Source: Gammaproteobacteria bacterium (GTDB taxonomy: Bacteria; Pseudomonadota; Gammaproteobacteria; Steroidobacterales; Rariloculaceae). Taken from it: a stretch of 64,000 bases of DNA. A program made the translations under genes and the position numbers. The notes beneath the pieces were generated by a model, which was not told where the DNA came from, did not search any database, and was given only the letters and a program-made list of their open reading frames with translations. The stretch covers positions 124,001 through 188,000 of the forward strand of contig JAJEGN010000007.1 in assembly GCA_022819855.1 (NCBI GenBank), given 5' to 3'. Below, one piece after another: positions 34,793 through 44,311 of this stretch (position 1 is the stretch's first letter; every line of letters begins with the position of its first letter).

Positions 34793-36685
34793 ATGAGAAA
34801 GCTGGCCTTGCTCGCTCCCCTGCTCCTTTTCGGCTGCGGCGGCAGCGAAGCGCCTCCGCCGGAAACCGACACCACCACCGACGATGCCGATGCCGTGACG
34901 CTCGAGGAAACGCGCTTCGTCGACCTGCTCCCGACCTACGACAGCGTGCCGTTGCCCGAAGGCCTCGAATGGGTCACGAACAACGAGGACGAGGTCTTCG
35001 CCTCGCCCGAAGCCAAGCGCGGCGGCACCTTCAACACCTACATGCTCGGCTTTCCGCTCACGCTGCGCATGGTCGGCCCTGATTCGAACGGCGGATTCGC
35101 GAGCTATCTGCGCGCCAACAACAGCGTCGGCCTCGTCGCCATCCACCCCAACACGCTGAACTTCATCCCGATGCTCGCGACCCACTGGGCATTCGCCGAT
35201 GACGGGAAGACCGTCTACTACCGGCTGCGTCCCGAGGCGACGTGGTCCGACGGCTTACCCATCACGGCCGACGACTTCATGTACACGATCGATTTCATGC
35301 GCTCCGAGCACATTGTCGACCCCTGGTACAACAACCACTACACGAACAACATCGTCGCCGTTCGGAAGCACGACGACTACACGATCTCGGTCGAGGGCTC
35401 GACACCCAAGCCCAGGGAAGAAATCCTCTACGAGTACGGTTTCGGACCGACCCCCAGGCAATTCCACAAGCTCGACGAGAACTGGGTCGTCGACTACAAC
35501 TGGCGTGCCGCTCCGGGACCAGGTCCCTATCGAATCTCCCATGTCGAGAAGGGCCAGTATGTGACCTTCGAGCGCGTGGACGACTGGTGGGGCAACGACG
35601 TGAAGTACCTCGCCAACCGTTTCAACCCCGACGAGGTACGCATCACGGTCATCCGCGACATGAACGTGGCCTGGGAGTACTTCATGCGCGGCGAACTCGA
35701 CACGCACCCGGTCGTCATGCCGAACTTCTGGCACGAGAAAGCCGTCGGCGAAGAGTTCGACAACGGCTACATCCAGAAGATCAAGTTCTATACGGATACG
35801 CCCCAGCCGTCGGCAGGCTTCTGGCTCAACCAGAACGACCCGCTGCTCGCCGACCACAACATCCGGCTCGGCCTCGCCCACTCGATGAACATCGAACGGT
35901 TGCTCACGACGCTGCTGCGCGGCGACTACGAACGCCTCAAGATGCATCACGAGGGCTATTGGGACTACACGAACCCGAACATCGAACCTCGCCCCTTCGA
36001 TCTCGACAAGGCGGACGAGTACTTCGCCGCGGCGGGCTTTACGACCCGCGGCCCCGACGGCATCCGCGTAAGGGATGGCCAGCGGCTCGCGTTCAGCGTC
36101 GTCTACGGCACGCAGGAACACACGCCAAGGTTCGTGCTGCTCAGGGAAGAAGCGAGGAAAGCCGGCGTCGAGCTCAACCTGCAGCTCATGGACGCCTCCG
36201 CGTACTTCAAGCAGATTCTCGAGAAGCAGCACCAGATCGCGTCGATGGCGTGGTCAACGAGCCTGACGCCGCGCTTCTGGGAGCATTACCACTCCGACAA
36301 CGCGAAAGTCACTCAAACGAACAACATAACGGCGACCAACAATCCCGAGCTTGACCAGCTCATCACCGAGTACGAGGACGCGACGGACAAGCCGACGCGC
36401 GTGCGTCTCGCGCACGAGATCCAGCAGATCATTCACGACATGAGCCAGTTCATTCCGACCTGGAAGGTGCCCTACACACGCGAAGCGAACTGGCGCTGGG
36501 TCCGGCTGCCCGAGTGGTACGGCACGCGCACGACCGACGTGCTATTCGATTTCATGAGCACGGCCAACAGCACCGGGCTCCTGTGGATCGACGAGGACAT
36601 CAAGGCCGAGACGCTTGCGGCACGGGAGGAAGGGGTCGCCTTCGACCCCGTGACGATCACCGACGAGACCTGGCGGCTCGAGTAG
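34793..36685 (+). CDS. peptide-type ABC transporter substrate-binding lipoprotein (SBP family 5)
   Basis: A 630-residue receptor for the ABC importer. The N-terminus MRKLALLAPLLLFGCGG carries a lipobox (LFGC, Cys15), so it is anchored to a membrane; an acidic, Thr/Asp-rich linker follows (residues 20-40). The SBP_bac_5 domain is clear: YYRLRPEATWSDGLPITADD, APGPGPYRISHVEKGQYVTF, ERVDDWWGNDVKYLANRFNP and NIRLGLAHSMNIERLL. It is close to the long YejA-like group, which suggests oligopeptides or other large solutes. Start ATG at 34793 has GGAG upstream. It lies between the two permease genes and the two ATPase genes. Confidence 0.93.
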   Translation: MRKLALLAPLLLFGCGGSEAPPPETDTTTDDADAVTLEETRFVDLLPTYDSVPLPEGLEWVTNNEDEVFASPEAKRGGTFNTYMLGFPLTLRMVGPDSNGGFASYLRANNSVGLVAIHPNTLNFIPMLATHWAFADDGKTVYYRLRPEATWSDGLPITADDFMYTIDFMRSEHIVDPWYNNHYTNNIVAVRKHDDYTISVEGSTPKPREEILYEYGFGPTPRQFHKLDENWVVDYNWRAAPGPGPYRISHVEKGQYVTFERVDDWWGNDVKYLANRFNPDEVRITVIRDMNVAWEYFMRGELDTHPVVMPNFWHEKAVGEEFDNGYIQKIKFYTDTPQPSAGFWLNQNDPLLADHNIRLGLAHSMNIERLLTTLLRGDYERLKMHHEGYWDYTNPNIEPRPFDLDKADEYFAAAGFTTRGPDGIRVRDGQRLAFSVVYGTQEHTPRFVLLREEARKAGVELNLQLMDASAYFKQILEKQHQIASMAWSTSLTPRFWEHYHSDNAKVTQTNNITATNNPELDQLITEYEDATDKPTRVRLAHEIQQIIHDMSQFIPTWKVPYTREANWRWVRLPEWYGTRTTDVLFDFMSTANSTGLLWIDEDIKAETLAAREEGVAFDPVTITDETWRLE

Positions 36686-36774
36686 CCCGACAAGGCGGGG
36701 TAGTTCGAGCGGATCGAGCGGCACGCGACGAGTCGACGCGGTCGTAGCGGGTCAAGAAAGAGGTCGGACAAGCC

Positions 36775-37833
36775 GTGGCCGAGCCGATCCTGCGCGTCGA
36801 GAACCTCTGCTGCGGGTTTCATACCGAGGATGGCTACATCCGCGTCGTCGACAGCGTGAGCTTCGAGTGCGAGGCCGGGAAGACGCTCGGCCTCGTGGGT
36901 GAATCCGGCTGCGGGAAGACGGTCAGTGCGTTGGCCGTCATGGGGCTTCTTCCGCAACCGGCAGGCGTCGTCGAGGAAGGCCGAATCCTGTTCCGGGGCG
37001 AGGATCTCGCCTCGACCAGCCACGACACGATGCGGGTCGTCAGGGGCCAGCAGATCGGGATGATCTTTCAGGAGCCGATGACGGCGCTCAACCCCGTGCA
37101 CCGGGTCGGCAAGCAGCTATTTGAGGCGCTGAGGCTTTACGAGTCCGGGCTCGAGAAGGACGAACTCACGGCGCGAGCCGTTGAGGCGCTCGAGCAGGTC
37201 GGGATACCGGATCCGGAGCGGCGGCTCCGCGAGTATCCGCATCAGCTTTCCGGCGGCATGCGCCAGCGCGTCATGATCGCCATGGCGCTCGCCGGACAGC
37301 CCGAGATCCTCATCGCTGACGAACCCACCACCGCGCTCGACGTGACCGTGCAGGCCCAGATCCTCGACCTCCTGCGCGAGCTGCAGCAAGAGCGCGGCAT
37401 GACGATGATCTTCATCACCCACGATCTCGGCGTGGTCGCCGAGTTCTGCGACGAGGTGCTCGTCATGTACGCCGGCCGAATCGCCGAGCGCGCGCCGGTC
37501 GGGCAACTGTTCAAGACGCCGCGCCATCCCTACACGCACGGACTGATCGAGTCCCTGCCGCGCATGGACACGCCGTCGCGGACGCCGCTCAACACGATCG
37601 AGGGCGTTGTACCCAAGCTCACCGAAATGCCCGCGGGATGCAGGTTCTCCAACCGTTGCAGCTACGCGGACGAGCGCTGCGGGCTCGAGGTCCCGGCGCT
37701 CGAATCGTGCGCTGAGCGAGGCGCCGTCCGAGACCCTCGCGACCCGAACCACGACGAGGAGACCCGGGCAGCCGAACCGCGCGCTGCCCGGCACGAGGTC
37801 GCCTGTCACCATTGGCAACGGCTCGCTGCATGA
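36775..37833 (+). CDS. peptide-type ABC transporter ATP-binding protein, DppD/OppD family
   Basis: A 352-residue ATPase. Walker A is GESGCGKTV (about residues 42-50), the ABC signature is [16 protein letters not shown], Walker B is [13 protein letters not shown] and the switch His lies in [13 protein letters not shown]. The C-terminal oligopeptide/dipeptide domain contains a four-Cys-type pattern ([14 protein letters not shown] and CHHW) that in this family can bind an iron-sulfur cluster. Start is GTG at 36775. A faint copy of the start region lies about 78 bp upstream. Confidence 0.95.
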   Translation: MAEPILRVENLCCGFHTEDGYIRVVDSVSFECEAGKTLGLVGESGCGKTVSALAVMGLLPQPAGVVEEGRILFRGEDLASTSHDTMRVVRGQQIGMIFQEPMTALNPVHRVGKQLFEALRLYESGLEKDELTARAVEALEQVGIPDPERRLREYPHQLSGGMRQRVMIAMALAGQPEILIADEPTTALDVTVQAQILDLLRELQQERGMTMIFITHDLGVVAEFCDEVLVMYAGRIAERAPVGQLFKTPRHPYTHGLIESLPRMDTPSRTPLNTIEGVVPKLTEMPAGCRFSNRCSYADERCGLEVPALESCAERGAVRDPRDPNHDEETRAAEPRAARHEVACHHWQRLAA

Positions 37834-37903
37834 GCATGGCGGGGCACGACGGCGGCAGCGATTGCCAGGGGTACGGCGCCATTAACGCCCACACTCTCTT
37901 CCC

Positions 37904-38896
37904 ATGAGCGCACCGCTGCTCGAAGTCCGCAATCTGACGAAGTTCTTCCCGGTCCGCGCCGGCGTTTTCCTGCGCAAGGTCGGCGACGTGCACGCCGTCG
38001 ACGATGTGTCGTTCACGCTCCACAGGGGAGAGACGCTCGGCCTCGTCGGCGAATCCGGCTGCGGCAAGAGCACGGTCGGCAAGACGATCCTGAACCTGCT
38101 TCGACCGACGGCCGGCCAAGTGCTCTTCGAAGGGCGCGACCTCGGCACGTTGAGCCACGCCGAATGGCGCGCGGTGCGCCGCGACATCCAGATCGTCTTC
38201 CAGGATCCGATGGAATCGCTCAACGCCCGCCACACGGTGGGACAAATCCTCGAGGAACCCTTCGTCATCCACAAACTCGGCACGCCCGAGGAACGCAACG
38301 TCTGGGCCCGCGACCTGCTCGAGCGGGTCGGGCTGCCGCGCAGCGCCGTCAGCCGGTTCCCGCATGAATTTTCGGGCGGCCAGCGGCAACGCATCGGCAT
38401 CGCCCGCGCCATCGCGCTAAAGCCCAAGCTCATCATCTGCGACGAAGCCGTCTCCGCACTCGACGTCTCGGTGCGCGCCCAGATCGTCAACCTGCTGCTC
38501 GAGCTTCAGCACGACATGGAACTCGCGCTGCTCTTCATCGCCCACGACCTGTCGGTCGTCCGCCACGTATCGAACGAAGTGGCCGTCATGTATCTCGGCC
38601 GGATCGTCGAGCGGGCGTCATCGAACGAGATCTACGACCAGCCCTGCCATCCGTACACCCGAGCGCTCGTCTCGGCGATTCCGCTGCCGGACCCCGGCCG
38701 AGAGCGCGAACGCATCGTGCTCGAAGGCGACGTCCCCTCCCCCATCGAACCCCCGCCAGGCTGCCGCTTCCACACGCGCTGCGCCCACGCCGAGCGGGTG
38801 TGCGCGGAGAAAACGCCCGAATGGGAAACGGTCACCCCCTGGCAGCAGGTGGCGTGTCATCGGTGGAGGGAATTACAGGAGCAAACGGGGCCATGA
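37904..38896 (+). CDS. peptide-type ABC transporter ATP-binding protein, DppF/OppF family
   Basis: The partner ATPase, 330 residues. Walker A is GESGCGKSTVGK, the signature is FSGGQRQRIGIARAIA, Walker B is LIICDEAVSALDV and the switch is FIAHDLSVVRHVS. The C-terminal domain has CRFHTRCAHAERVC and CHRW, the Cys pattern also seen in its partner. It closes the B-C-A-D-F operon. An inverted repeat lies 62 bp downstream. Confidence 0.95.
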   Translation: MSAPLLEVRNLTKFFPVRAGVFLRKVGDVHAVDDVSFTLHRGETLGLVGESGCGKSTVGKTILNLLRPTAGQVLFEGRDLGTLSHAEWRAVRRDIQIVFQDPMESLNARHTVGQILEEPFVIHKLGTPEERNVWARDLLERVGLPRSAVSRFPHEFSGGQRQRIGIARAIALKPKLIICDEAVSALDVSVRAQIVNLLLELQHDMELALLFIAHDLSVVRHVSNEVAVMYLGRIVERASSNEIYDQPCHPYTRALVSAIPLPDPGRERERIVLEGDVPSPIEPPPGCRFHTRCAHAERVCAEKTPEWETVTPWQQVACHRWRELQEQTGP

Positions 38897-38958
38897 ACGG
38901 AATCGTCAGGCGCCGTTTGGCACTTTTCAGCACAGTCAAACGTCGCACCACAGGCTCA

Positions 38959-38977
38959 AGTCTTGTAGGACAAGACT
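38959..38977. other. inverted repeat upstream of the polyene-type cluster
   Basis: A perfect 8-bp stem with a 3-base loop: AGTCTTGT-AGG-ACAAGACT. No T-run follows, so it is a poor intrinsic terminator for the ABC operon. It may instead be an operator for the cluster that begins about 65 bp downstream. Confidence 0.4.
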
Positions 38978-39041
38978 GAATCTACACGCGAGCCTCTCTC
39001 TCCGCTAAAATGACCGGAGGTTGTCGGCGAGTAAAACCTGC

Positions 39042-40442
39042 ATGCTGGCCGCTTATCGATCCTTGGCTGTCGTCATTCCCGCCTATAACGAGTCGGCTAC
39101 GATCCGGGACGTCGCGATGCGCGCCCTGGCAGTGTGCAGCAACGTTATCATCGTCGACGATGGTTCAACCGACGGCACTGCGGACTGCGTAGCAGACCTG
39201 AACGTCCGGCTGATCCGCCACGAGATCAATCTGCGCAAGGCTGCGGCGCTGTGGAGGGGGATGCGGGCCGCCGTCAGTGCCGGCGCCGACGCGGTGATCA
39301 CGCTGGATGGCGACGGTCAACACCGGCCCGAAGACATCCCGGCACTGATCCAGGCTGCGGACGAACACCCTGGCTCCATCGTCATCGGGGCACGCCTTCA
39401 CCAACGCGACGAAATCCCGTCCGTACGCTTATGCGCTAACCGTATCGCTAATTTCTGGATTTCATGGGCCGCTGGATACCCGATCCAGGATTCACAATGC
39501 GGCTTTCGCCTGTATCCGGCCGCCTTGCTGCGGAAACTGAGCCTGAACACCGGGGCTAGCCGGGGCTTCGTTTTCGAGAGCGAAGTCCTGATCGAAGCGG
39601 CCGCACGCGGTACACGGAGTGTCGCCGTCGATATCCCTGCGATCTATTCGGATGGGTTGCGACCCAGTCACTTCCGGCCGGTTGCGGACATTGCCAACAT
39701 CACGCTGATGGTCGGCGGTCGGCTGATTCGACACGGCCTGTTCCTTCCCGGCCTTTACCGATCGGCCATTGAACCGGAACTGCGGCGTAGGCTGCCTCCG
39801 GGGTTCAACGGACGAGCGTTTCTTGCGCTGGCGCTGTCACTACTCGTCGCCGTAGCGACACTTGGCACGGTGTTCCTTCGGTTCCTGTATCGTGTCCATC
39901 GAACTTCTGCCGCATCGCCGACGGATTTCGGCGACTGCGACGCCACCATCGTCTTGGGTAACCGATTGATCGGCGGGCGCATCTCTGCGAGCTATCGAAC
40001 TCGGCTGGACCGCGTGGCGCGGCTTTGCCGCGATCACCCAACGATGCGCGTCTGCATCGCGGGCGGTCGACCGAGCGACGGTTCGAGCGAGGCAGATGCC
40101 GGCTATCGTTATCTGGTCGAACGTGGCGTTGACGCGGCTCGAATATATCGCGAGAGCCTGTCGTCCAACACCGTCGAAAATCTCAAACTGATTCAACCGT
40201 TCGTTTCTCCATACGAGAAAGTATCAATTGTGTCCAGTCGGTACCACCTCGAACGCGTCGGGACACTCGCGGCAGACATGGATATGCCACTGATCACCTG
40301 CGCTGCAGAACCGACATACCGATTCCGCGATGTGTTTCCACGGTCGCTGGTAGAGGCTTTCTACCTGCATGGATACTGGACGAGCAGGATATTCGACAGA
40401 TTAGCAAACAAATCCCGTACGCTTCACAAAATCGGTCAGTAG
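39042..40442 (+). CDS. glycosyltransferase family 2 fused to a DUF218 (YdcF-like) domain
   Basis: A 466-residue two-domain protein. Residues 1-240 are a GT2 domain: VVIPAYNESATIRDVAMRAL, VIIVDDGSTDGTADCV, the metal-binding TLDGDGQHRPEDI (DxD) and a GFVFESEVLIEAA segment. A hydrophobic helix (about 262-285, FLALALSLLVAVATLGTVFL) precedes a C-terminal DUF218 domain: DATIVLGNRLIGGRISASYR, RVCIAGGRPSDGSSEADAGY and SSNTVENLKLI. DUF218 proteins (SanA, ElyC, YdcF) act in the envelope, ElyC on lipid-linked sugar carriers. ATG at 39042 was chosen; a TTG at 39021 abuts GGAGG too closely. It seems to head the aryl-polyene-like cluster, where a separate GT2 is usual; this fusion is unfamiliar to me. Confidence 0.85.
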   Translation: MLAAYRSLAVVIPAYNESATIRDVAMRALAVCSNVIIVDDGSTDGTADCVADLNVRLIRHEINLRKAAALWRGMRAAVSAGADAVITLDGDGQHRPEDIPALIQAADEHPGSIVIGARLHQRDEIPSVRLCANRIANFWISWAAGYPIQDSQCGFRLYPAALLRKLSLNTGASRGFVFESEVLIEAAARGTRSVAVDIPAIYSDGLRPSHFRPVADIANITLMVGGRLIRHGLFLPGLYRSAIEPELRRRLPPGFNGRAFLALALSLLVAVATLGTVFLRFLYRVHRTSAASPTDFGDCDATIVLGNRLIGGRISASYRTRLDRVARLCRDHPTMRVCIAGGRPSDGSSEADAGYRYLVERGVDAARIYRESLSSNTVENLKLIQPFVSPYEKVSIVSSRYHLERVGTLAADMDMPLITCAAEPTYRFRDVFPRSLVEAFYLHGYWTSRIFDRLANKSRTLHKIGQ

Positions 40443-40490
40443 TCTTTCGTATTCAGTTAATATGCCAATCCGCGAACCAGGAGAGCAAAT

Positions 40491-40916
40491 ATGAGAATTC
40501 GCAGTATGCATCTGAACCTGATGGGCCTCGCGATGGTTGCAGGCATCGGTATCGCTTCGACCGCGCAGGCGGCCAGACTCAATGACCCGGCGCCGTCGCA
40601 ATGGGGTTGCGAACTGAGCGACGAGCAACTGATACAGGGAATTACGCTTGGGTTGACAGGCCGAGGATGGGCAATCACCTCGAATGACGGCCAAGGCAAG
40701 CTGGTTGCGCAGGTCGTTGTGCGTGGCAAGCATACCCTTATCGTCGACATTCAATACGATAGCCGGTCGTTCGATATCAACTATAGGGACAGCGTCAATC
40801 TTGAGTACCGAGTAAGGCGAAACGGCCGGGTTAACATTCACCGAAACGCAAACTCCTGGATGCAAAACATCCAAACCGACATCACCGCAGCGCTAACAAC
40901 ATTCTGTGGTCTTTAA
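40491..40916 (+). CDS. small exported protein of unknown function
   Basis: A 141-residue protein with a signal peptide (ends near ASTAQAA) and an AGGAGAG ribosome site. The mature domain (about 115 residues) has GLTGRGWAITSNDGQGKLVA, then alternating strands KHTLIVDIQYDSRSFDINYR and an NLEYRVRRNGRVNIHRNANS stretch. This pattern recurs in small lipoproteins or periplasmic proteins of Proteobacteria of unknown role. It lies between the GT2-DUF218 gene and the convergent methyltransferase gene. Its membership in the polyene-type pathway is only by position. Confidence 0.78.
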   Translation: MRIRSMHLNLMGLAMVAGIGIASTAQAARLNDPAPSQWGCELSDEQLIQGITLGLTGRGWAITSNDGQGKLVAQVVVRGKHTLIVDIQYDSRSFDINYRDSVNLEYRVRRNGRVNIHRNANSWMQNIQTDITAALTTFCGL

Positions 40917-40925
40917 CGGATTCGG

Positions 40926-42014
40926 CTACCCCACGGTCCGTGGCAACTCGCACTCGAACAACGTGTGAAAGACGCCCAGACCGTCCGTAGTCCGGTAACA
41001 CCGTAACCCGGAACGCTCGATGAAGCCGAGTATTTCGTCAGCCGTGTACATTTTCGAGTTTCCGTTCGCGATACACGCGAAATAGGGTGACGTATTGACC
41101 AAAGAAAACGCGGCTGCCTCGTATCGCTGCCGGTCCCAGCATGTTTCCAGGACATAAAGTCTGGACTCGGAGTCCATGGCCTCAACCAGGCGCTGCAACA
41201 GGGACAGGATTTCGGCTTCGCTGAAACAACAAAGGAACTGACTGAGCCAGTACGCACACCGTCCGCGCGGTATCTCGGCGTCCGCCCGTCGAACATCCAT
41301 GCCGATCGCGTCGACGCGGTCCCCGACCCCGGCTTTCTCAACTAACGATACTGCGTCGGCCAGTTGGTCCGGCAGATCAATCATGGATACCCGGAGCGTC
41401 GCATCCACTTGCGCCGCCAAGATCGAAAACCGCCCTTGATTGGCGCCGATATCCACGAGCGTTTGTGGACGGTGAGCCAATATGATCTCTAGTGCGGCCG
41501 GGTAAGCGGAATCGGAATAGAAATGGTCGAACGCGTACCAGCTTTCCTTGATGTCGTCCCGCAAGTGAGGCAGTGCCTCGTAGAAAGTCGCGTGCCCATC
41601 GTCGATCGCCCCCAATCCGGCCGGACGCCCTTCGGCGATGGCTGCGTCCAGCTTGTACATGCCGAGGTAACAGACGAGGTGGCTGAAATCCATGTTGACG
41701 CGGGTCATTCGATCATGGAGCAGAAAATGTCCAACCTTGCTGATGCAAAAGCGACCGTCTTCAACGGGTTCGACGACGCCTGCGCTCACACCGCTTTCGA
41801 CCAGGACCCGGACGCCGTATTGCGAAAGTCGCAGCTCGTCGGCAACCGCTTCAATCGACTTTCCCGACTCGCCAGCGGCGTCCAGGACCGACAGGATTCC
41901 AAGATCCCTCAGGGCCCGAACCGCCTGAAAAACGATCGGAGCGAACGCGAGTCGTTGCGCTGCCGCAACAGACTCGATGGCCGATCCGGGCTTCGCTTCG
42001 AATACTCTATTCAT
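40926..42014 (-). CDS. SAM-dependent methyltransferase (O-methyltransferase-like)
   Basis: A 362-residue enzyme with an N-terminal winged-helix dimerisation-like domain (FQAVRALRDLGILSVLDAAG, LRLSQYGVRVLVESGVSAGV) and a C-terminal Rossmann SAM-binding domain whose motif I is TLVDIGANQGRFSILAA, with RVSMIDLPDQL after it. This is the layout of plant-type or antibiotic O-methyltransferases. It is the only minus-strand gene in the cluster, divergent from the ACP gene across 91 bp. Methylation of an aryl head group or polyene end is the natural guess in this context. Confidence 0.85.
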   Translation of the reverse strand: MNRVFEAKPGSAIESVAAAQRLAFAPIVFQAVRALRDLGILSVLDAAGESGKSIEAVADELRLSQYGVRVLVESGVSAGVVEPVEDGRFCISKVGHFLLHDRMTRVNMDFSHLVCYLGMYKLDAAIAEGRPAGLGAIDDGHATFYEALPHLRDDIKESWYAFDHFYSDSAYPAALEIILAHRPQTLVDIGANQGRFSILAAQVDATLRVSMIDLPDQLADAVSLVEKAGVGDRVDAIGMDVRRADAEIPRGRCAYWLSQFLCCFSEAEILSLLQRLVEAMDSESRLYVLETCWDRQRYEAAAFSLVNTSPYFACIANGNSKMYTADEILGFIERSGLRCYRTTDGLGVFHTLFECELPRTVG

Positions 42015-42105
42015 CGTGGTTTCCGTGCGAGGTCGACGAGACACCGAGTACATCCGCCTGGGCGATTGTCGTATTATAGGCAACGCAGAGTCCGCGGGGA
42101 GGACG
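42015..42105. promoter_or_regulatory. divergent control region for the methyltransferase and ACP genes
   Basis: The 91 bp between divergent starts must hold the plus-strand promoter of the long ACP-to-ketoreductase operon. The best -10 is TATTAT at 42072-42077; no good -35 lies at normal spacing, so an activator may be needed. GGGGAGG (42097-42103) is the ACP ribosome site. Confidence 0.3.
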
Positions 42106-42366
42106 ATGATGCCGGAGTTGGAGCAAGAAGTTGGCAGCATGATTATCGAGACCCTGAATCTCGACGGTTTAGGCGTGCACGACATCGATCCCGAACAGCC
42201 GTTGTTCGGGGATGGACTGGGTCTCGATTCGATAGATGCGCTTGAACTCTCGCTGGCCATCTCGAGGCGGTACGGAGTGCAGATCCACGCCGACGATGAC
42301 GTTATCGACGTGTTCGCGTCCTTGCGATCGCTCAGCGAGTTTATCCGCGACAATCGGCAGCGCTAG
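42106..42366 (+). CDS. acyl carrier protein
   Basis: An 86-residue ACP that carries the growing chain on a phosphopantetheine arm. The attachment serine is S42 in GLGLDSIDALEL. The first of two adjacent ATGs (42106 and 42109) is used; both are served by GGGGAGG. Aryl polyene clusters usually encode two ACPs (ApeE and ApeF); only this one is present here. It opens an operon whose later genes are all joined by overlaps or very short gaps. Confidence 0.92.
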   Translation: MMPELEQEVGSMIIETLNLDGLGVHDIDPEQPLFGDGLGLDSIDALELSLAISRRYGVQIHADDDVIDVFASLRSLSEFIRDNRQR

Positions 42367-42371
42367 TTCCC

Positions 42372-42998
42372 GTGGCGCGACTGGCTGGCGTCGCGACGCT
42401 CGCGTACCCGCTGGTGCTGCACATCTGCGTTTCGACCGATCGACTATCCATCGCCATCTACTATCTGTCGGCAACACTGGTACTGCCGTTGCTCGCCAAC
42501 CTGGTCGAACGGAAAAATGCCTCAATCATCGATCTGCTGTGTATCCTGCTGGCTGTAGCATTGTTTACCGTCCTGAGTACATACGAGCTTCTGGCGCTCA
42601 AGCTGTTGTCCGTGTCGATTTACGCGGCGATGTTCGGTTTGTTCGCCGGTTCGCTGCGGCCGGGAGAAACGCCGATCATTACACAGGTCGCCTTCGCCAT
42701 GCGCGCAAAAGTTGTTGCTGCCGAGATAGCCTACACGCGTGGCGCGACAGTGGCATGGGCAGCTTTCTTTCTGGTCATGGGAATCGTCTCCGGTCTGCTG
42801 TCGATATTTTCGAGCAACGAAGTCTGGTCGTGGTTCGTCAACATCGGGAGCTATTTTTTGGTTGTATTGTTTTTCGTTCTCGAATTCGTATATCGCCGGC
42901 GCGTATTGGGCGAGATCGTCGACTATAGTTTCGGTGAATTTGTGCTGTCGCTGGCTCGACCGGAAGTTTTTCGTTTTTTTTCTGTCGGAAGGCGATGA
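42372..42998 (+). CDS. multi-pass membrane protein of aryl polyene clusters (COG4648-like)
   Basis: A 208-residue inner-membrane protein with about five to six helices (for example VATLAYPLVLHICVS, YYLSATLVLPLLANL, LLCILLAVALFTVLS, TVAWAAFFLVMGIVSGLLSI and IGSYFLVVLFFVLEFVY). Proteins of this type accompany the ACP and ligase genes in aryl polyene clusters; their function is not known. The start is GTG, six bases after the ACP stop, and the stop overlaps the ligase start (ATGA). Confidence 0.8.
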   Translation: MARLAGVATLAYPLVLHICVSTDRLSIAIYYLSATLVLPLLANLVERKNASIIDLLCILLAVALFTVLSTYELLALKLLSVSIYAAMFGLFAGSLRPGETPIITQVAFAMRAKVVAAEIAYTRGATVAWAAFFLVMGIVSGLLSIFSSNEVWSWFVNIGSYFLVVLFFVLEFVYRRRVLGEIVDYSFGEFVLSLARPEVFRFFSVGRR

Positions 42999-44311
42999 AA
43001 CGATTCCCGTTGCTGGTGCCGCGCGATCCGGGCATGTGGATATTCGACCACCAGGGAGGGTTGACGCAATCCGAATTCCTGCACCGTGTCCATTCCCTGG
43101 CCGACGAACTGCCGGCACGCCGTCACGCGGTCATGCTCACGAAGGGGCGCCGTGAGTTTCTGATCGCGTTTTGCGCAGCGATGATGCGGGGGCAAACGGC
43201 GTTGCTACCGGTCAACGACACCGACGGCGCGGTGGCAGAACTGGCCGGGAGTTTTCCGGATTCCTACGCGATGCTGGATGCAGCCCGCACCCTGACTCTC
43301 GAGTCAGTTGCAGTGGGATCGTTGCCCGCATCGGACGGTGGGCATGTTGATTTTCCGGACATTCCCGCAGACCACGTGGCTGCGATCCTGCAAACCTCCG
43401 GGAGCACAGGAGAACCCCGAGCGCACGAAAAGACCTGGGGCGAAATGGTGATCGGCGCGCGTCGCTGGCAGGAACGCTTCGCGATCGACGCCACAGACTA
43501 TCTCGTGGCTACGGTACCGGCGCAGCACATGTTCGGATTTGAGGCCTCGATCATGCTGCCGCTGCAGACCGGAGCGGGCGTATACGGTGGCCAACCGTTC
43601 TACCCGGCCGATATAGCGGGTGCTCTTGGACTCGCAAACGATCCGACGCTGATTACAACTCCGGTTCATCTGCGAGCCTGCACACGCGGCACGGTGGACT
43701 GGCCGTTGATCCGGCGCATCATATGTTCGACAGCGCGTCTCGACTCGCGACTGGCGGAACAATGTGAAGCAAAGATGCGAGTTCGGGTCAGCGAGATATT
43801 CGGTTCGACGGAGACCGGCGCCATCGCTTCCCGTCGAACCGCTGTCGCCGATCGCTGGCGCTGCCTCGATGGCATCAATGTAGAGCTGCGGGACTCGGTC
43901 GCTTATATCCGATATTCGGAGTCGGGTGGCGCTGTCCGTCTGGATGACACCATCGAGGTCGTCGACAAGAGCAGATTCGATCTGCGGGGCCGACCGACGG
44001 ATATGGTCAAGATTGCGGGCAAGCGGGCATCGATGACCGACTTGAGCCTGCGTCTAAACCGGATTGACGGCATAGAAGACGGTGTCTTGCTTTGCTGCGA
44101 AACGCCGGATGACGACATCGACCGATTGATCGCCTTGGTCGTCGCGCCGACGCTGTCGACGCGGCAGATTCGTTCGCGGCTCGCCCGGGAAATCGACCCG
44201 GTCTTCCTGCCGCGTCGCGTATTCCATGTCACCCGCCTGCCTCGCAATGCGACCGGGAAACTATCAGCGCACGACGCGCGCATACTGGTCGACCGTCTGA
44301 CGCGCCGATGA
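42995..44311 (+). CDS. AMP-dependent acyl/aryl ligase of the polyene cluster (ApeH-like)
   Basis: A 438-residue adenylate-forming enzyme, shorter than usual acyl-CoA synthetases but normal for aryl polyene clusters. The phosphate loop is QTSGSTGEPR (residues 133-142), followed by AQHMFGFEASIMLPL, SEIFGSTETGAIASR, the hinge GRPTDMVKIAGKR and the catalytic lysine in RNATGKLSAHD near the C-terminus. Its likely role is to activate the aryl starter (4-hydroxybenzoate or a related acid) and load it on the ACP, as shown for ApeH in enterobacteria; the substrate here is not known. It overlaps both neighbours by four bases. Confidence 0.9.
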   Translation: MKRFPLLVPRDPGMWIFDHQGGLTQSEFLHRVHSLADELPARRHAVMLTKGRREFLIAFCAAMMRGQTALLPVNDTDGAVAELAGSFPDSYAMLDAARTLTLESVAVGSLPASDGGHVDFPDIPADHVAAILQTSGSTGEPRAHEKTWGEMVIGARRWQERFAIDATDYLVATVPAQHMFGFEASIMLPLQTGAGVYGGQPFYPADIAGALGLANDPTLITTPVHLRACTRGTVDWPLIRRIICSTARLDSRLAEQCEAKMRVRVSEIFGSTETGAIASRRTAVADRWRCLDGINVELRDSVAYIRYSESGGAVRLDDTIEVVDKSRFDLRGRPTDMVKIAGKRASMTDLSLRLNRIDGIEDGVLLCCETPDDDIDRLIALVVAPTLSTRQIRSRLAREIDPVFLPRRVFHVTRLPRNATGKLSAHDARILVDRLTRR

